A stretch of 64,000 nt of DNA. It comes from JAHEME01 sp034435035. GTDB lineage: Bacteria; Chloroflexota; Anaerolineae; Aggregatilineales; UBA3940. A program made the position numbers and the translations under genes. The stretch covers positions 42,845 through 106,844 of the forward strand of contig DAOTXW010000103.1 in the NCBI GenBank assembly GCA_034435035.1, read 5' to 3'. This document shows positions 1 to 8,802 of this stretch, piece by piece. Within the stretch, counting starts at the first letter, position 1. Every line of letters starts with the position of its first letter. The notes under the pieces are model-generated. The model was not told where the DNA came from. It did no database searches and worked only from the letters and a program-made list of their open reading frames with translations.

Positions 1-1
1 G

Positions 2-316
2 TATCGGCTGGCGTTCCTGACGCGGGAGCGTCTCATCTTCACCCCGCGCTTGCCCTACAAGGCCGATCTGAGCTATACCTTCGCCGATGAGCGCTATCGC
101 CCCTATGCCGAGGCCGTGGCCGCCGCCGACCGGGTGGCGTATGTCACCAGCAATCTGCCAGCGCTGGACGAGTTCCTGCGCGGGCGCTTTGCGGCCCTCG
201 GCGTCCGCTATGCGGAGCGCGCTGTCGGGCCGTATACGGTCTTCTATGATCTCTCGCGCCCGGTCCGGCCCGACGAGATCGCGCCTGATGGGCACTTCAC
301 ATCGACCCGGCCCTGA
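2..316 (+). CDS. C-terminal end of a membrane glycosyltransferase-like protein (5' truncated)
   Basis: The reading frame is open from the first complete codon of the window to a TGA at 314-316, so only the last 104 residues are present. They look like the soluble tail of a polytopic GT-C protein: an Ala-rich helix, a segment on being made visible as 'VAYVTSNLPALDEFL', and a final beta-strand stretch ending in 'YTVFYDLSRP'. Tails of this type, which follow the membrane part, are also seen in the next three proteins downstream. The next gene starts 14 bp later on the same strand, so it is probably part of the same transcript. The start and the membrane part are outside the window, so the family call is an inference. 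Confidence 0.6.
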   Translation, partial: YRLAFLTRERLIFTPRLPYKADLSYTFADERYRPYAEAVAAADRVAYVTSNLPALDEFLRGRFAALGVRYAERAVGPYTVFYDLSRPVRPDEIAPDGHFTSTRP

Positions 317-330
317 TCGCGGAGTATGAC

Positions 331-1827
331 ATGCGGCGGATTGTCGAGGCGTTGACCCTGACCCGGCTGCTGGCGATCCTGGCCGTCGTCGGCGTGTTGG
401 CGATGGCGGCGCGTGCTCCCCTCGACACGGACACGTTCTGGCATCTGCGCGCCGGCGAGTGGCAGGTAGCCCATCGTGCTCACCTCCAGGCCGATCCCTT
501 CAGCCATACGCGGCCCGGGGCAGTCTGGCTCAATCACTCCTGGCTGTCCCAGGTGACTCTGTATGCTCTGTACCGCCTGCTGGGCGATGCGGGCCTGGTC
601 CTGTGGACGGCTGGCCTCGCGGCGGCTGGCATGGTGCTGGTCTTTCGCCAGTGCCCGGGCGATCCGCTGGTGCGGGCGTTCAGCGTGCTGCTGGCGGCCG
701 CGGCTGCGGCGGTCTTCTGGTCGCCGCGCCCGCAGATGGCCTCTTTTGCCCTCAGCGCTGTGGTGCTGTTTCTGCTGCGGCGCTTTCAGCAGGGGCAGGG
801 CGATCGCCTGTGGCTCATTCCGCCCGTGATGCTCGTGTGGGCCAACCTGCATGGCGGCTTCGCGATCGGCTTCCTGCTGCTGGCTCTGGGCATGCTGGGC
901 GAGCTGGTTCACTGGGCTGCCGATGGGCTGCTGGGCGGACCGTCGGCGCGCGGGGCCCCTGTCCCGTTTCCGCTCCAGCGGCTGCTGCGCCTGGGGCAGG
1001 TGGCAGCAGTCTCAGTGCTGGCCGTTTGCGTGAACCCGCTGGGTCCGCGCGTCCTGCTGGTGCCTTTCCAGACGGTCAGCATCCGGGCGCTGCAGGATTT
1101 CATCCAGGAGTGGGCCTCCCCCGACTTCCACCGGCGCGAAACCTGGCCCACGATCTGGCTGCTGCTGCTGACGCTGGTGGCTGCTGCCGCTTCGGCGCGG
1201 CGCCTGAACTGGCGCGACGCCGTCTTGGTCAGCGCGGCGACCTACATGGCCCTGCTGGCCGGGCGCAACATCCCCACCTTCGCGCTGGCGGCCGCGCCCG
1301 TCCTGGCCGAGCACCTTAACGCGCTGCTGCAGGAGCGCCGCATCGTGCTGCGCTGGGAGCGCCTGCCGCGCACCGGCCTGTACGGGGCGCTGAACTGGCT
1401 GCTGCTCGTGCTGCTGCTGGGCGCGGGCGCCTACAAGTTCAGCCTGGCCGTGGATCCATCCGCCATTGAGCAGGCTCGCCGCGCTTCCCTGCCTGTCGGC
1501 GCCGTGGAGTTCATCGAGCAGACTCACCCGCCTCAGATGCTGTTCAACAGCTACAACTGGGGCGGCTATCTGATCTGGGCCCTGCGCGACTATCCGGTGT
1601 ATGTGGATGGCCGCACCGATCTGTATACGGATTCCCTGCTCAGGACTTATATCCAGGTTGCCTTTGCGCAGGATGGCTGGCAGGCCGCGCTTGATGAGGC
1701 CGGCATCCAGACCGTCCTCGTCGAGTCGGGCAGCCCCCTGGCCGCCGTGCTGGCCGGGTCCCGGGACTGGTCGCTGGTGTATCAGGACGCAGTCGCGCGG
1801 GTCTTTGTGCGCGAGGGCCAGCCGTGA
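331..1827 (+). CDS. Polytopic GT-C-like membrane protein
   Basis: A 498-residue protein with about ten hydrophobic segments and a C-terminal soluble part from about residue 390. Just after the first membrane helix it has 'LDTDTFWHLRAG', an acidic motif placed where GT-C enzymes (PMT/ArnT type, which use polyprenyl-phosphate sugar donors) carry their catalytic Asp in the first outer loop. The tail holds 'NSYNWGGYLIW' and 'VYVDGRTDLY', common in uncharacterised bacterial membrane proteins of this class. The stop overlaps the next GTG by four bases, indicating translational coupling. The acceptor and sugar cannot be read from sequence. It may be a glycosyltransferase for surface glycans or glycoproteins, or a non-catalytic relative. 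Confidence 0.65.
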   Translation: MRRIVEALTLTRLLAILAVVGVLAMAARAPLDTDTFWHLRAGEWQVAHRAHLQADPFSHTRPGAVWLNHSWLSQVTLYALYRLLGDAGLVLWTAGLAAAGMVLVFRQCPGDPLVRAFSVLLAAAAAAVFWSPRPQMASFALSAVVLFLLRRFQQGQGDRLWLIPPVMLVWANLHGGFAIGFLLLALGMLGELVHWAADGLLGGPSARGAPVPFPLQRLLRLGQVAAVSVLAVCVNPLGPRVLLVPFQTVSIRALQDFIQEWASPDFHRRETWPTIWLLLLTLVAAAASARRLNWRDAVLVSAATYMALLAGRNIPTFALAAAPVLAEHLNALLQERRIVLRWERLPRTGLYGALNWLLLVLLLGAGAYKFSLAVDPSAIEQARRASLPVGAVEFIEQTHPPQMLFNSYNWGGYLIWALRDYPVYVDGRTDLYTDSLLRTYIQVAFAQDGWQAALDEAGIQTVLVESGSPLAAVLAGSRDWSLVYQDAVARVFVREGQP

Positions 1828-3851
1828 GCCGTGTCCGTGCCAGTGCAGTCCTGGCGCTCAGCTTCCTGGCAGCGCTGGCCGTCAGCAGTTTGATTGTGCA
1901 GCCCCCGATCGATCTGCCCGTCGCCCGGGCTCTGCTCCTGCTCATCCGCGATCTGCTGGCGGTGGCCGTGCTGATTTTGCTGGCAGCCGGGCTGGGCACC
2001 CTGCTGATCCGGTCGGGCCTGCCCCGCCTCCATCCTCTCACGCTGGCCGCGATGCGGGCGCTGGTGGGCCTGGGGGCCGTCAGTGTGGCAGTGCTGCTCA
2101 TAGGGCTGGCCGGGCGGCTGCCGCCCTCCTGGCTGGCATGGGTGCTGAGCCTGGCCGCTCTGGCTGTCCTGCAACGGCCCATCCGCGTCTGGCTGGCGGC
2201 GCTGACCGATCACCTGGCCATCGCCGCGAGTCCACCGCCCGACCGCTTGACGCGCTGGCTGAGCCGCGGTGTGGCAGCCCTGCTGGCTCTCAGCCTGCTG
2301 CTGGCTCTGGCGCCTCCCACCGCATGGGATGCGCTGACCTACCATCTGGCCGGCCCCCAGGCTTATCTTCAGGCAGGTCGCATCCTGTCCGTCCCGGACA
2401 ATCATTTCCTCGGCTTCCCGCAGCATGTTGAGATGCTTTACCTGTGGCTCATGCTCCTGGCTCGCCCGCAGGCTGCGGCGGTTCTGCACTGGGGCTTTGG
2501 CGTGTTGACGCTCATCCTGCTGGGAGGATCGGCCCGTCGGCTCGGGTCGCCGCAGGCGGCCTGGCTGGCCGCGGTGATCCTCCTGACCGGCCAGTCCCTG
2601 TGGCTGGAAGCTGGCTGGCCGTATGTAGACCTGGCGGGGGCCGCGCACATCACTGCGGCGGCTCTGATCCTGTGCGCAGCCGGCGAAGCCAGCGCCGCGC
2701 TCAGAACGCGCCTCGCCCTGTGGGCGGGGATCTTCATCGGGCTGGCCATGAGCACCAAGTATACCTCCGCCGGCGCTGCCCTGGGCGTCGCAGCGGCGGT
2801 CGCCTGGATCAGCCGCCGCGAGGGGGCGGCAGTCCTCCTTCGGCGGCTGACGCTGACCGCGGGAGTTGCCTTTCTGGTGTTCCTTCCGTGGCTCATCAAG
2901 AATGCGCTGCTGGATGGCAACCCCATCTCGCCATTTGGCTGGGGAACTGCCGGCTTTGATCGCCTTGATAGCTGGTATTATCTCAGGCCAGGCACCGGGC
3001 TGAGCCTCGGGAACCTGCTGGTAGTACCCCTTCAGGCAACGGTATTCGGGCGTGAAGGCCACGCGCCCTACGTGGCGTCAATCAGTCCGCTGCTGGTTGG
3101 GTTGCTCCCCCTGATCGCTGTGGGCTGGCGCCGACGGCCCGTGCCGGTGCGCGCTGCGGTGGTCATTCTGCTGATCATCTCCGGCGGAGCCTATGCAGCC
3201 TGGTTGGTCGGGGCGGCGGCGTCCTGGTTCTTGGTGCAGAGTCGTCTCCTGCACGGAGTCTTCCCCCTTCTCGCGCTGGTCGGCGGCCTGGCGCTGGATG
3301 CGCCTGCCGTGGTGCAGTCGCGGCTGCGCGGTCTGATCGGCCCGGGCAGGGCCATCGTGCTGGTGGTGCTGGCTTCCGGGCTGCTCACCTCGGGGGTAGC
3401 GACAGTCCGTGCCGCCCCTGCCGGTGTGCTTCTGGGGCTGGAGAGCGAGCAGGCTTATCTCCTCCGCAGGCTGGGCGCCCATTACGCGGCCATGCAGGAG
3501 ATCAACCGCCTGCCGCCGGACGCCCGCGTCCTGACGCTCTGGGAGCCGCGTATCTTCTATTGCGAACAGGGCCGTTGCGTGCCGGACTCCTTGATCAACC
3601 AGTGGTGGCATGACCGCCAGGTGCAGCCTGACCCGGGCCAGATCGCCTCGCAGTGGCAGCAGGAGGGAATCACCCATGTGCTGATCTTTGAAGCCGGGCT
3701 GGACTACCTGTACCGCGAAGAGCCGCATGAGCCGCTGAGTGCCGCTGACATGGCTGCCCTCGATGAGCTGCGCCGCCGGCATATGATGCTGCTCTGGAAT
3801 GGCTATGGCGCCTATAATCTGTATGCCCTGACCCCCGGGGGGCTGCCGTGA
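1824..3851 (+). CDS. Polytopic GT-C-like membrane protein (glycosyltransferase family 39-like)
   Basis: 675 residues starting at a GTG that overlaps the preceding stop (GTGA). There are about twelve hydrophobic segments. The motif 'TAWDALTYHL' near residue 170, with an Asp in the first long outer loop, and 'MSTKYTSAGAALG' near residue 310 (an M-[ST]-K-Y segment seen in PMT_2-like proteins) support a GT-C fold. The last 130 residues form a soluble outer domain including 'VLTLWEPRIFYCEQGRC'. Both ends overlap neighbours by four bases, so the three genes are very likely one operon. Substrate unknown. Confidence 0.65.
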   Translation: MSRVRASAVLALSFLAALAVSSLIVQPPIDLPVARALLLLIRDLLAVAVLILLAAGLGTLLIRSGLPRLHPLTLAAMRALVGLGAVSVAVLLIGLAGRLPPSWLAWVLSLAALAVLQRPIRVWLAALTDHLAIAASPPPDRLTRWLSRGVAALLALSLLLALAPPTAWDALTYHLAGPQAYLQAGRILSVPDNHFLGFPQHVEMLYLWLMLLARPQAAAVLHWGFGVLTLILLGGSARRLGSPQAAWLAAVILLTGQSLWLEAGWPYVDLAGAAHITAAALILCAAGEASAALRTRLALWAGIFIGLAMSTKYTSAGAALGVAAAVAWISRREGAAVLLRRLTLTAGVAFLVFLPWLIKNALLDGNPISPFGWGTAGFDRLDSWYYLRPGTGLSLGNLLVVPLQATVFGREGHAPYVASISPLLVGLLPLIAVGWRRRPVPVRAAVVILLIISGGAYAAWLVGAAASWFLVQSRLLHGVFPLLALVGGLALDAPAVVQSRLRGLIGPGRAIVLVVLASGLLTSGVATVRAAPAGVLLGLESEQAYLLRRLGAHYAAMQEINRLPPDARVLTLWEPRIFYCEQGRCVPDSLINQWWHDRQVQPDPGQIASQWQQEGITHVLIFEAGLDYLYREEPHEPLSAADMAALDELRRRHMMLLWNGYGAYNLYALTPGGLP

Positions 3852-5437
3852 GCCAGCGCCTGCGTGACCGCCTGATCCTGCTGGCGCTGGGCCTGGCGGT
3901 CAACGGCGCGGTAGCAGCGCTGGTGGCAAGCCCTGGCTACACCGACGCCTACTATTATTTCGCGGGGGCCACCCTTCTGGTGCGGGGCGGCCCGCTGGTC
4001 GAACCTTATCTCTGGCAGTATCTCTCTGCGCCAGCTTCCCTGCCAGCGCCGGCCTTCGGCTACTGGCAGCCGCTGCCCTCGCTGCTGGGCGCGCTGGCGA
4101 TGGTGGCCCTGCCCGGCTTGCCCCCGTTTGATGCAGCTCAGGTGCCCTTTGTCCTGCTGGCTGCCAGCCTCCCGATCATCGCCTATGAAGTGGCTGCGCA
4201 GATCGGAGAGCGCCGCCATGCCTGGCATGCCGGTCTGCTGATGACCTTCAGCGGCTTCTATGTGATCTACTGGTCGCTCCCGGACTCGTTCACGCCGTTC
4301 GCGATGGCCGCTGCGGCGGCCCTGGCGCTGGCAGCCTCTGCCCGCGGCTGCGCTGCTCCGTGGCGCTGGGCGGCTGCGGGTGTGGCGGCCGGTCTGGCGC
4401 ATCTGGCTCGTGCCGATGGCCTCCTGCTGATCCCGGTGCTGGCTGCCGCCGCCGCGATCCCGGGCGGCGGGCGCAGCCTCCGTGCCCGCCTGGCCGGCCT
4501 CGCCGCCATCGCGCTCGGCTACCTGATGGCGATGGGCCTGTGGTGGGCGCGCAACCTGACCGTCTTTGGCAGTGTGCAGCCGCCGGGCGGCTTCAGCACT
4601 CTCTGGCTGCTCGACTACAACGAGCTGTTTATCTACCCGCCTGCCTCGCTGACGCCTGCCCGCTACTTCGCTGCCGGGGCGGGGCCCCTGCTGGCGGCCA
4701 AGTGGCAGGCTTTGCTGGGCAATCTGGCCACCTTCATCGGTGTGCAGAACCTGATCTTCCTGACCCCCTTCACGCTGATCGGCATGACACGCCGCTGGCG
4801 CAGCCCCTGGCTGGCGATCCCCGCAATCTATGGCCTGCTGCTGTTTGCCGCCATGACCCTGGCCTTCACTCTGCCCGGGCTGCGCGGCGGGTGGCTCCAT
4901 TCGGGGGGCGCGCTCATGCCGTTTATCACGGCGGCGGCGGCCCTGGGGCTGGACGACGCGATCGCATGGGCGGCACGCCGCCGCCGCTGGCCGGCGGCCC
5001 GGGCCCGCCGATTGTTTGGCGCAGCGGCCATTGCGCTGGCGACCCTGCTGACCGGGTACCTGGTCCTGCGTGGCGTCGTCGGTCTGCCCTATCGCGGCGT
5101 GATCGTCTGGAATCAGGCGGATGCCATCTACGATGAAATTGGGCAGGCGCTGAACGCGCTGGGGGTGCCTCCTGACCGGCCTGTGATGGTCAACAATCCG
5201 CCCGGCTTCTTTGTCCATACCGGGCGGGGTGGAGTCCCGCTGCCTGCCGGCGGCGAGGCGATGCTGCTGCAGGCAGCGGATGATTACCGCATCGCTTATC
5301 TGGTGGTGGATCGCAATGTCGCGCCCGGCCTGTCCGATCTGTACTGGCAGGGTCCGCAGTCGCCGCGTCTGGCGCTGCTGGAGGTATTCCGGAGCGGCGA
5401 TCCGGTCTATCTCTATCATATCCTGCCGCCGGACTGA
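3848..5437 (+). CDS. Polytopic GT-C-like membrane protein
   Basis: 529 residues starting at GTG in a GTGA overlap with the previous gene. The N-terminus is one membrane helix followed by 'GYTDAYYYFAGA', an Asp-containing outer-loop motif as in other GT-C-like proteins. 'LARADGLLLIPV' near residue 190 resembles the [AR]-[PA]-[DE]-G segment shared by many bacterial PMT-like proteins. There are about ten hydrophobic segments, then a soluble tail of about 110 residues. It ends four bases before a convergent lipoprotein gene, with no clear hairpin between them. It is likely the last gene of the transcript that enters the window at base 1. Confidence 0.65.
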   Translation: MSQRLRDRLILLALGLAVNGAVAALVASPGYTDAYYYFAGATLLVRGGPLVEPYLWQYLSAPASLPAPAFGYWQPLPSLLGALAMVALPGLPPFDAAQVPFVLLAASLPIIAYEVAAQIGERRHAWHAGLLMTFSGFYVIYWSLPDSFTPFAMAAAAALALAASARGCAAPWRWAAAGVAAGLAHLARADGLLLIPVLAAAAAIPGGGRSLRARLAGLAAIALGYLMAMGLWWARNLTVFGSVQPPGGFSTLWLLDYNELFIYPPASLTPARYFAAGAGPLLAAKWQALLGNLATFIGVQNLIFLTPFTLIGMTRRWRSPWLAIPAIYGLLLFAAMTLAFTLPGLRGGWLHSGGALMPFITAAAALGLDDAIAWAARRRRWPAARARRLFGAAAIALATLLTGYLVLRGVVGLPYRGVIVWNQADAIYDEIGQALNALGVPPDRPVMVNNPPGFFVHTGRGGVPLPAGGEAMLLQAADDYRIAYLVVDRNVAPGLSDLYWQGPQSPRLALLEVFRSGDPVYLYHILPPD

Positions 5438-5441
5438 TTGC

Positions 5442-6281
5442 CTATGGTACGCTGAGCGGCGCGCTGATCTCATTGACCTGCAGCAGATAGCTGCCCCGGG
5501 TAAGCGGCGTCTGCAGCGTGTAGGTCTGTTCGAATTCCTCGATCACCTGGATGCACGCGACATCTGTCGGCTCCTCCGTCTCGACGGTGATCTGCAGGGT
5601 GCTGCCGCGCAGCTCCTCGCCGATGTTGACAATCCGCACACACGGGGTCGGGAGCCAGCCCCGGATCACGATGGTGATCGGCCCTGGCCCTGCCGGCGGC
5701 TGCACCTCGACGGCGGTCACATGGGCCAGGCCGCGCAGGACACTCCCGGAGCCGGGTTCCCCGGGCGGCTGCCTGCCGCTGCCCGGATCGTCCGCCGCCG
5801 GCGCATCTGGCAGGATGTTGTCCTGGCTGAAGGTAAACGAGGCGCTGGCGCCGGCGGCTGTCACCGTGTAAGTCCCGGCGGGCAGGCCGTACACGTCCAG
5901 GGCGACATTTCTCTCATAGGGCGTTAGCATCTCGGCGCAGACCTGATCGGCGGGCCGTGCGGTGATGACCTGGATCGTGAAGATTGTCCCGCTTCGCGTG
6001 GCCGCCACCTGATCGATCTCGGTACAGCTGTCGGGCAGGCTCCCGCGCACCACGGCCTGCACTTGGAGTGGGAAGGATTCCAGCGTCAGCAATTCGATGC
6101 TGTCCACGGCGGCCTCTCCGGTGATCCAGTCGCCCCCGCGCGGTGTCGGGGGGATCCCCGGCTGCGGGGTATCGTCCGAGCTGACAGGCTCATCGGGGTT
6201 GGGGCGGGCCCCTCCCGGCGCCGTTGGGCTGCAGCCCGTGACGACGGCTGCCGCCAGCGCAGCTAATAGCATTCTCCACAT
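5442..6281 (-). CDS. Lipoprotein with a duplicated two-cysteine domain
   Basis: 279 residues. The N-terminus is a lipoprotein signal peptide with lipobox 'VVTGC' (Cys17), preceded by the purine-rich ribosome site GAGGAGAAAGG. After a Pro/Asp/Gly-rich linker there are two related domains, at about residues 58-150 and 185-279. Each has a 'LP[DT][SP]C' turn followed about 40 residues later by a second Cys and a '[LT]xxGxYxxxV' strand, so each probably forms a disulfide-bonded beta sandwich outside the cell. No enzyme motif is visible. The gene is antisense to the surrounding membrane-protein genes and divergent from the next one. Function unknown. Confidence 0.65.
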   Translation of the reverse strand: MWRMLLAALAAAVVTGCSPTAPGGARPNPDEPVSSDDTPQPGIPPTPRGGDWITGEAAVDSIELLTLESFPLQVQAVVRGSLPDSCTEIDQVAATRSGTIFTIQVITARPADQVCAEMLTPYERNVALDVYGLPAGTYTVTAAGASASFTFSQDNILPDAPAADDPGSGRQPPGEPGSGSVLRGLAHVTAVEVQPPAGPGPITIVIRGWLPTPCVRIVNIGEELRGSTLQITVETEEPTDVACIQVIEEFEQTYTLQTPLTRGSYLLQVNEISAPLSVP

Positions 6282-6342
6282 AGTTAGTGTACCCTTTCTC
6301 CTCAGAACATTGGATCACTGATCAGACGCGCATACAGCACCT

Positions 6343-7959
6343 ATGGTTCCTCCCCCTTCCTCCCATCGTCGGCAGCTGACCCATGGGCTGCGCGATCTCC
6401 TGAGCGCTTTGGCCTGTCTTACCGGCCATGCGCTGTTCCTGCTGGTGAGCTGGCTGCGCTATGAACGCGTGGGCTTTCCGCTCGATGACGCCTGGATCTA
6501 CCAGACCTATGCCCGCAATCTTGCCGTCAGCGGACAGTGGGCGTTTGTCCCCAATGTGCCCAGTACCGGCTCCACCTCGATTCTATGGACCCTGCTGATC
6601 GCGCCCGCCCATCTGCTGCGGATCGCTCCGTGGTGGTGGACACAGGCGGTGGGCTTCTTGACATTGATCGCCCTGGCGCTCGGCGCCGCCCGGCTTTTTG
6701 AGGAGGATCCCCCGCGCACTTCCCTGCTGGTCGGCATTGGCGTCGGCCTGGAGTGGCATCTGGTCTGGGCGGCGGCCTCCGGAATGGAAACTTCCCTGTT
6801 TGCCGCGCTGCTGGTCTGGTTCTGGCTCTGGCTGCGCCGCCGCGACCCTGATCTGGTCGGCCATCGCTGGCAGGATGGCCTGCTGCTGGGCCTGTGGGGC
6901 GGCCTGCTCATGCTGGCCCGCCCCGAAGGCGTCCTCGCCGCGGTAGTGGGCGGGCTGTACGGCCTGATCGTCCCGGGTCGGCTGCTGCACCGGATCGGTT
7001 GGGCAGTGGCGGCGGCGGTCGGCTTCGACCTGATTGTAGCCCCCTTCTTTGGTCTGAACTTTGCCCTCAGCAGCTCGATCTGGCCCAATACCTTCTACGC
7101 CAAGCAGACCGAGTATGCCGCGCTGTGGGCGGTTCCATACCTTCAACGCCTGTGGGAGCAGCTCAGCGTCGCCTTCGTCGGTCCGCAGATTCTCCTGCTG
7201 CCGGGGTTGGTCCACGACCTCTACCGGGATTTCCGCTACCGCACCGACAGAATCTCGCTCGTCCCCTGGCTCTGGGTGATTATGCACCTTGCGCTGTATG
7301 CCGCCCGGCTGCCCGTGATCTACCAGCACGGGCGGTATGCCATGCCGATCATCCCCCTGATTGTGATCTACGGGGTTCGCGGGACACTCCGGCTGGCCCG
7401 GCCCCGCGCCCTCCAGGCTCCGGTGCGCCTGATCAGCATGGCCTGGCTGACCAGTCTGGCGCTCATCTTTCCCCTGTTTCTGGGCCTGCTGGGCGCGCCA
7501 GCCTATGGGCGCGATGTCGCCTTCATCGAAGATGAGATGGTCCAGACGGCTCACTGGGTGCGCCGCAACATCGGAGCCGGGGTTGTCATCGCCGCCCATG
7601 ATATCGGCGCGCTGGGCTACTACGCCCCGCATCCGCTGGTCGATCTGGCCGGCCTGATCTCGCCCGAGGTCATTCCGCACATGAACGACGCCGGCGCCTT
7701 GACGCGGTTCGTGCTGCTGGGCCCGGCGGATTACCTGATCGCTTTCCCGAACTGGAACCCCCAGTATCAGGCCATGCTTGCCAGCCCGCATTTCTGCGCG
7801 ATCTGGTCGGCGGCTGAAGTGCCCGGCTATCGGGGCGCTTCGGGCCTCGGCCCCATGACAGTCTACTGGATCAGCCGGGAAGGCGACTGCTTCGCCATCC
7901 CCCGGGCGCTGCGCGGTGTTCCGCTGACGGCTGGACCTGCGCTGACCGCCCCCCGCTGA
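6343..7959 (+). CDS. Polytopic GT-C-like membrane protein
   Basis: 538 residues with about ten hydrophobic segments. After the first helix comes 'FPLDDAWIYQTYARN', the adjacent-acid motif typical of the first outer loop of GT-C enzymes, and near residue 190 'MLARPEGVLAAV', the R-P-E-G segment common in bacterial PMT-like membrane proteins. The tail from about residue 395 is soluble and includes 'VVIAAHDIGALGYYAP'. It is separate from the first operon because a minus-strand gene lies between. It is a further member of the same family type and probably works on extracellular glycans. Substrate unknown. Confidence 0.65.
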   Translation: MVPPPSSHRRQLTHGLRDLLSALACLTGHALFLLVSWLRYERVGFPLDDAWIYQTYARNLAVSGQWAFVPNVPSTGSTSILWTLLIAPAHLLRIAPWWWTQAVGFLTLIALALGAARLFEEDPPRTSLLVGIGVGLEWHLVWAAASGMETSLFAALLVWFWLWLRRRDPDLVGHRWQDGLLLGLWGGLLMLARPEGVLAAVVGGLYGLIVPGRLLHRIGWAVAAAVGFDLIVAPFFGLNFALSSSIWPNTFYAKQTEYAALWAVPYLQRLWEQLSVAFVGPQILLLPGLVHDLYRDFRYRTDRISLVPWLWVIMHLALYAARLPVIYQHGRYAMPIIPLIVIYGVRGTLRLARPRALQAPVRLISMAWLTSLALIFPLFLGLLGAPAYGRDVAFIEDEMVQTAHWVRRNIGAGVVIAAHDIGALGYYAPHPLVDLAGLISPEVIPHMNDAGALTRFVLLGPADYLIAFPNWNPQYQAMLASPHFCAIWSAAEVPGYRGASGLGPMTVYWISREGDCFAIPRALRGVPLTAGPALTAPR

Positions 7960-7966
7960 GAGTGCC

Positions 7967-7995
7967 TTGCCCTTGATTCCTGCCCGTGGTAGACT
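7967..7995 (+). promoter_or_regulatory. Promoter for the response regulator/kinase pair
   Basis: TTGCCC (7967-7972), 17-bp spacer, TAGACT (7990-7995). The predicted start of transcription is near 8002, giving a leader of about 44 bases before the ATG at 8046. It matches other promoters proposed in this window. Confidence 0.6.
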
Positions 7996-8045
7996 GAAAC
8001 TGCTTCTCTGGATGGTTGCTGACTGACAGGTAGATTGAGGCTGGA

Positions 8046-8783
8046 ATGGGCCCGGATACATCTGGTAGTCCCGAGCGGTCGCATACGATCGTAGTGGTGG
8101 ATGATCATCAGATCTTCCGCCAGGGGGTGCTGTTGAATCTGAAACTGGAGCCCGACTTTGAGGTGGTAGGTGAGTGCGGCACGGGCGAGGAAGCGCTCGA
8201 ACTGGTCCGCGCGCTCCGGCCCGAACTGGTGGTCATGGACATTAATCTCCCGCAGATGAACGGGATCCAGGTCACGCGCCAGTTGTCAGCCGAGCGGGTT
8301 CCTTCCCGCATCGTCATGCTGACGGCCTATGACGATATCGAGCAGGCCATCCACGCGCTGCGGGCCGGTGCGTCGGCCTACTGTGCCAAGGAAATCCCAT
8401 CGGAGAACCTGGTCGACGTGATCCGTCATGTCCTCAGCGGCCGCTTTGTGGTACGCGACCATGTCTTTGACGCCGAGGGGATTGCTGCCTGGATCGAGCA
8501 GGGTGTGGAGTCCAGGGCGGCGCCTTACTACCTCGATACCGGCGATGCAATGTCTCCTCTATCCGCCCGCGAGATGGAGATCCTTCACTTTGTAACTTCC
8601 GGGCTGAGCAACAAGCAGATTGCCAAGACGCTGCGCATCAGTCACCAGACTGTAAAGAATCATATGACAGCCATCCTCCGCAAGCTGGCGGTCGAAGATC
8701 GCACCCAGGCCGCCGTCTTCGCCCTCAAGCGCGGCTGGGTGCGGCTCACAGATGACAACTCGCGCTCAAAACCGGGCGCCTGA
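8046..8783 (+). CDS. NarL/DegU-type response regulator
   Basis: A 245-residue transcription regulator. Residues 15-135 are a receiver domain with the acidic pair in 'VVVDDHQ', the phospho-acceptor Asp65 in 'VVMDINLP', a Thr in 'MLTAYDD' and the conserved Lys in 'YCAKEIP'. Residues 170-235 are a LuxR-type helix-turn-helix with 'LSAREMEILHFV' and 'GLSNKQIAKTLRISHQTVKNH'-like spacing. Kinases of the HisKA_3 family normally phosphorylate such regulators, and one is encoded 19 bp downstream. The target genes are not visible; the Tad cluster that follows is a plausible target by position only. Confidence 0.9.
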   Translation: MGPDTSGSPERSHTIVVVDDHQIFRQGVLLNLKLEPDFEVVGECGTGEEALELVRALRPELVVMDINLPQMNGIQVTRQLSAERVPSRIVMLTAYDDIEQAIHALRAGASAYCAKEIPSENLVDVIRHVLSGRFVVRDHVFDAEGIAAWIEQGVESRAAPYYLDTGDAMSPLSAREMEILHFVTSGLSNKQIAKTLRISHQTVKNHMTAILRKLAVEDRTQAAVFALKRGWVRLTDDNSRSKPGA

Positions 8784-8802
8784 ACGAGCTGAGGAGACAC
8801 GA

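Noticed and set aside
3812..5473. 553-codon open frame on the minus strand opposite a membrane protein gene
   Set aside because: Arg/Gln/Gly-rich with no domain or ribosome site. It mirrors the coding frame of the plus-strand GT-C-like gene, as expected in GC-rich DNA.
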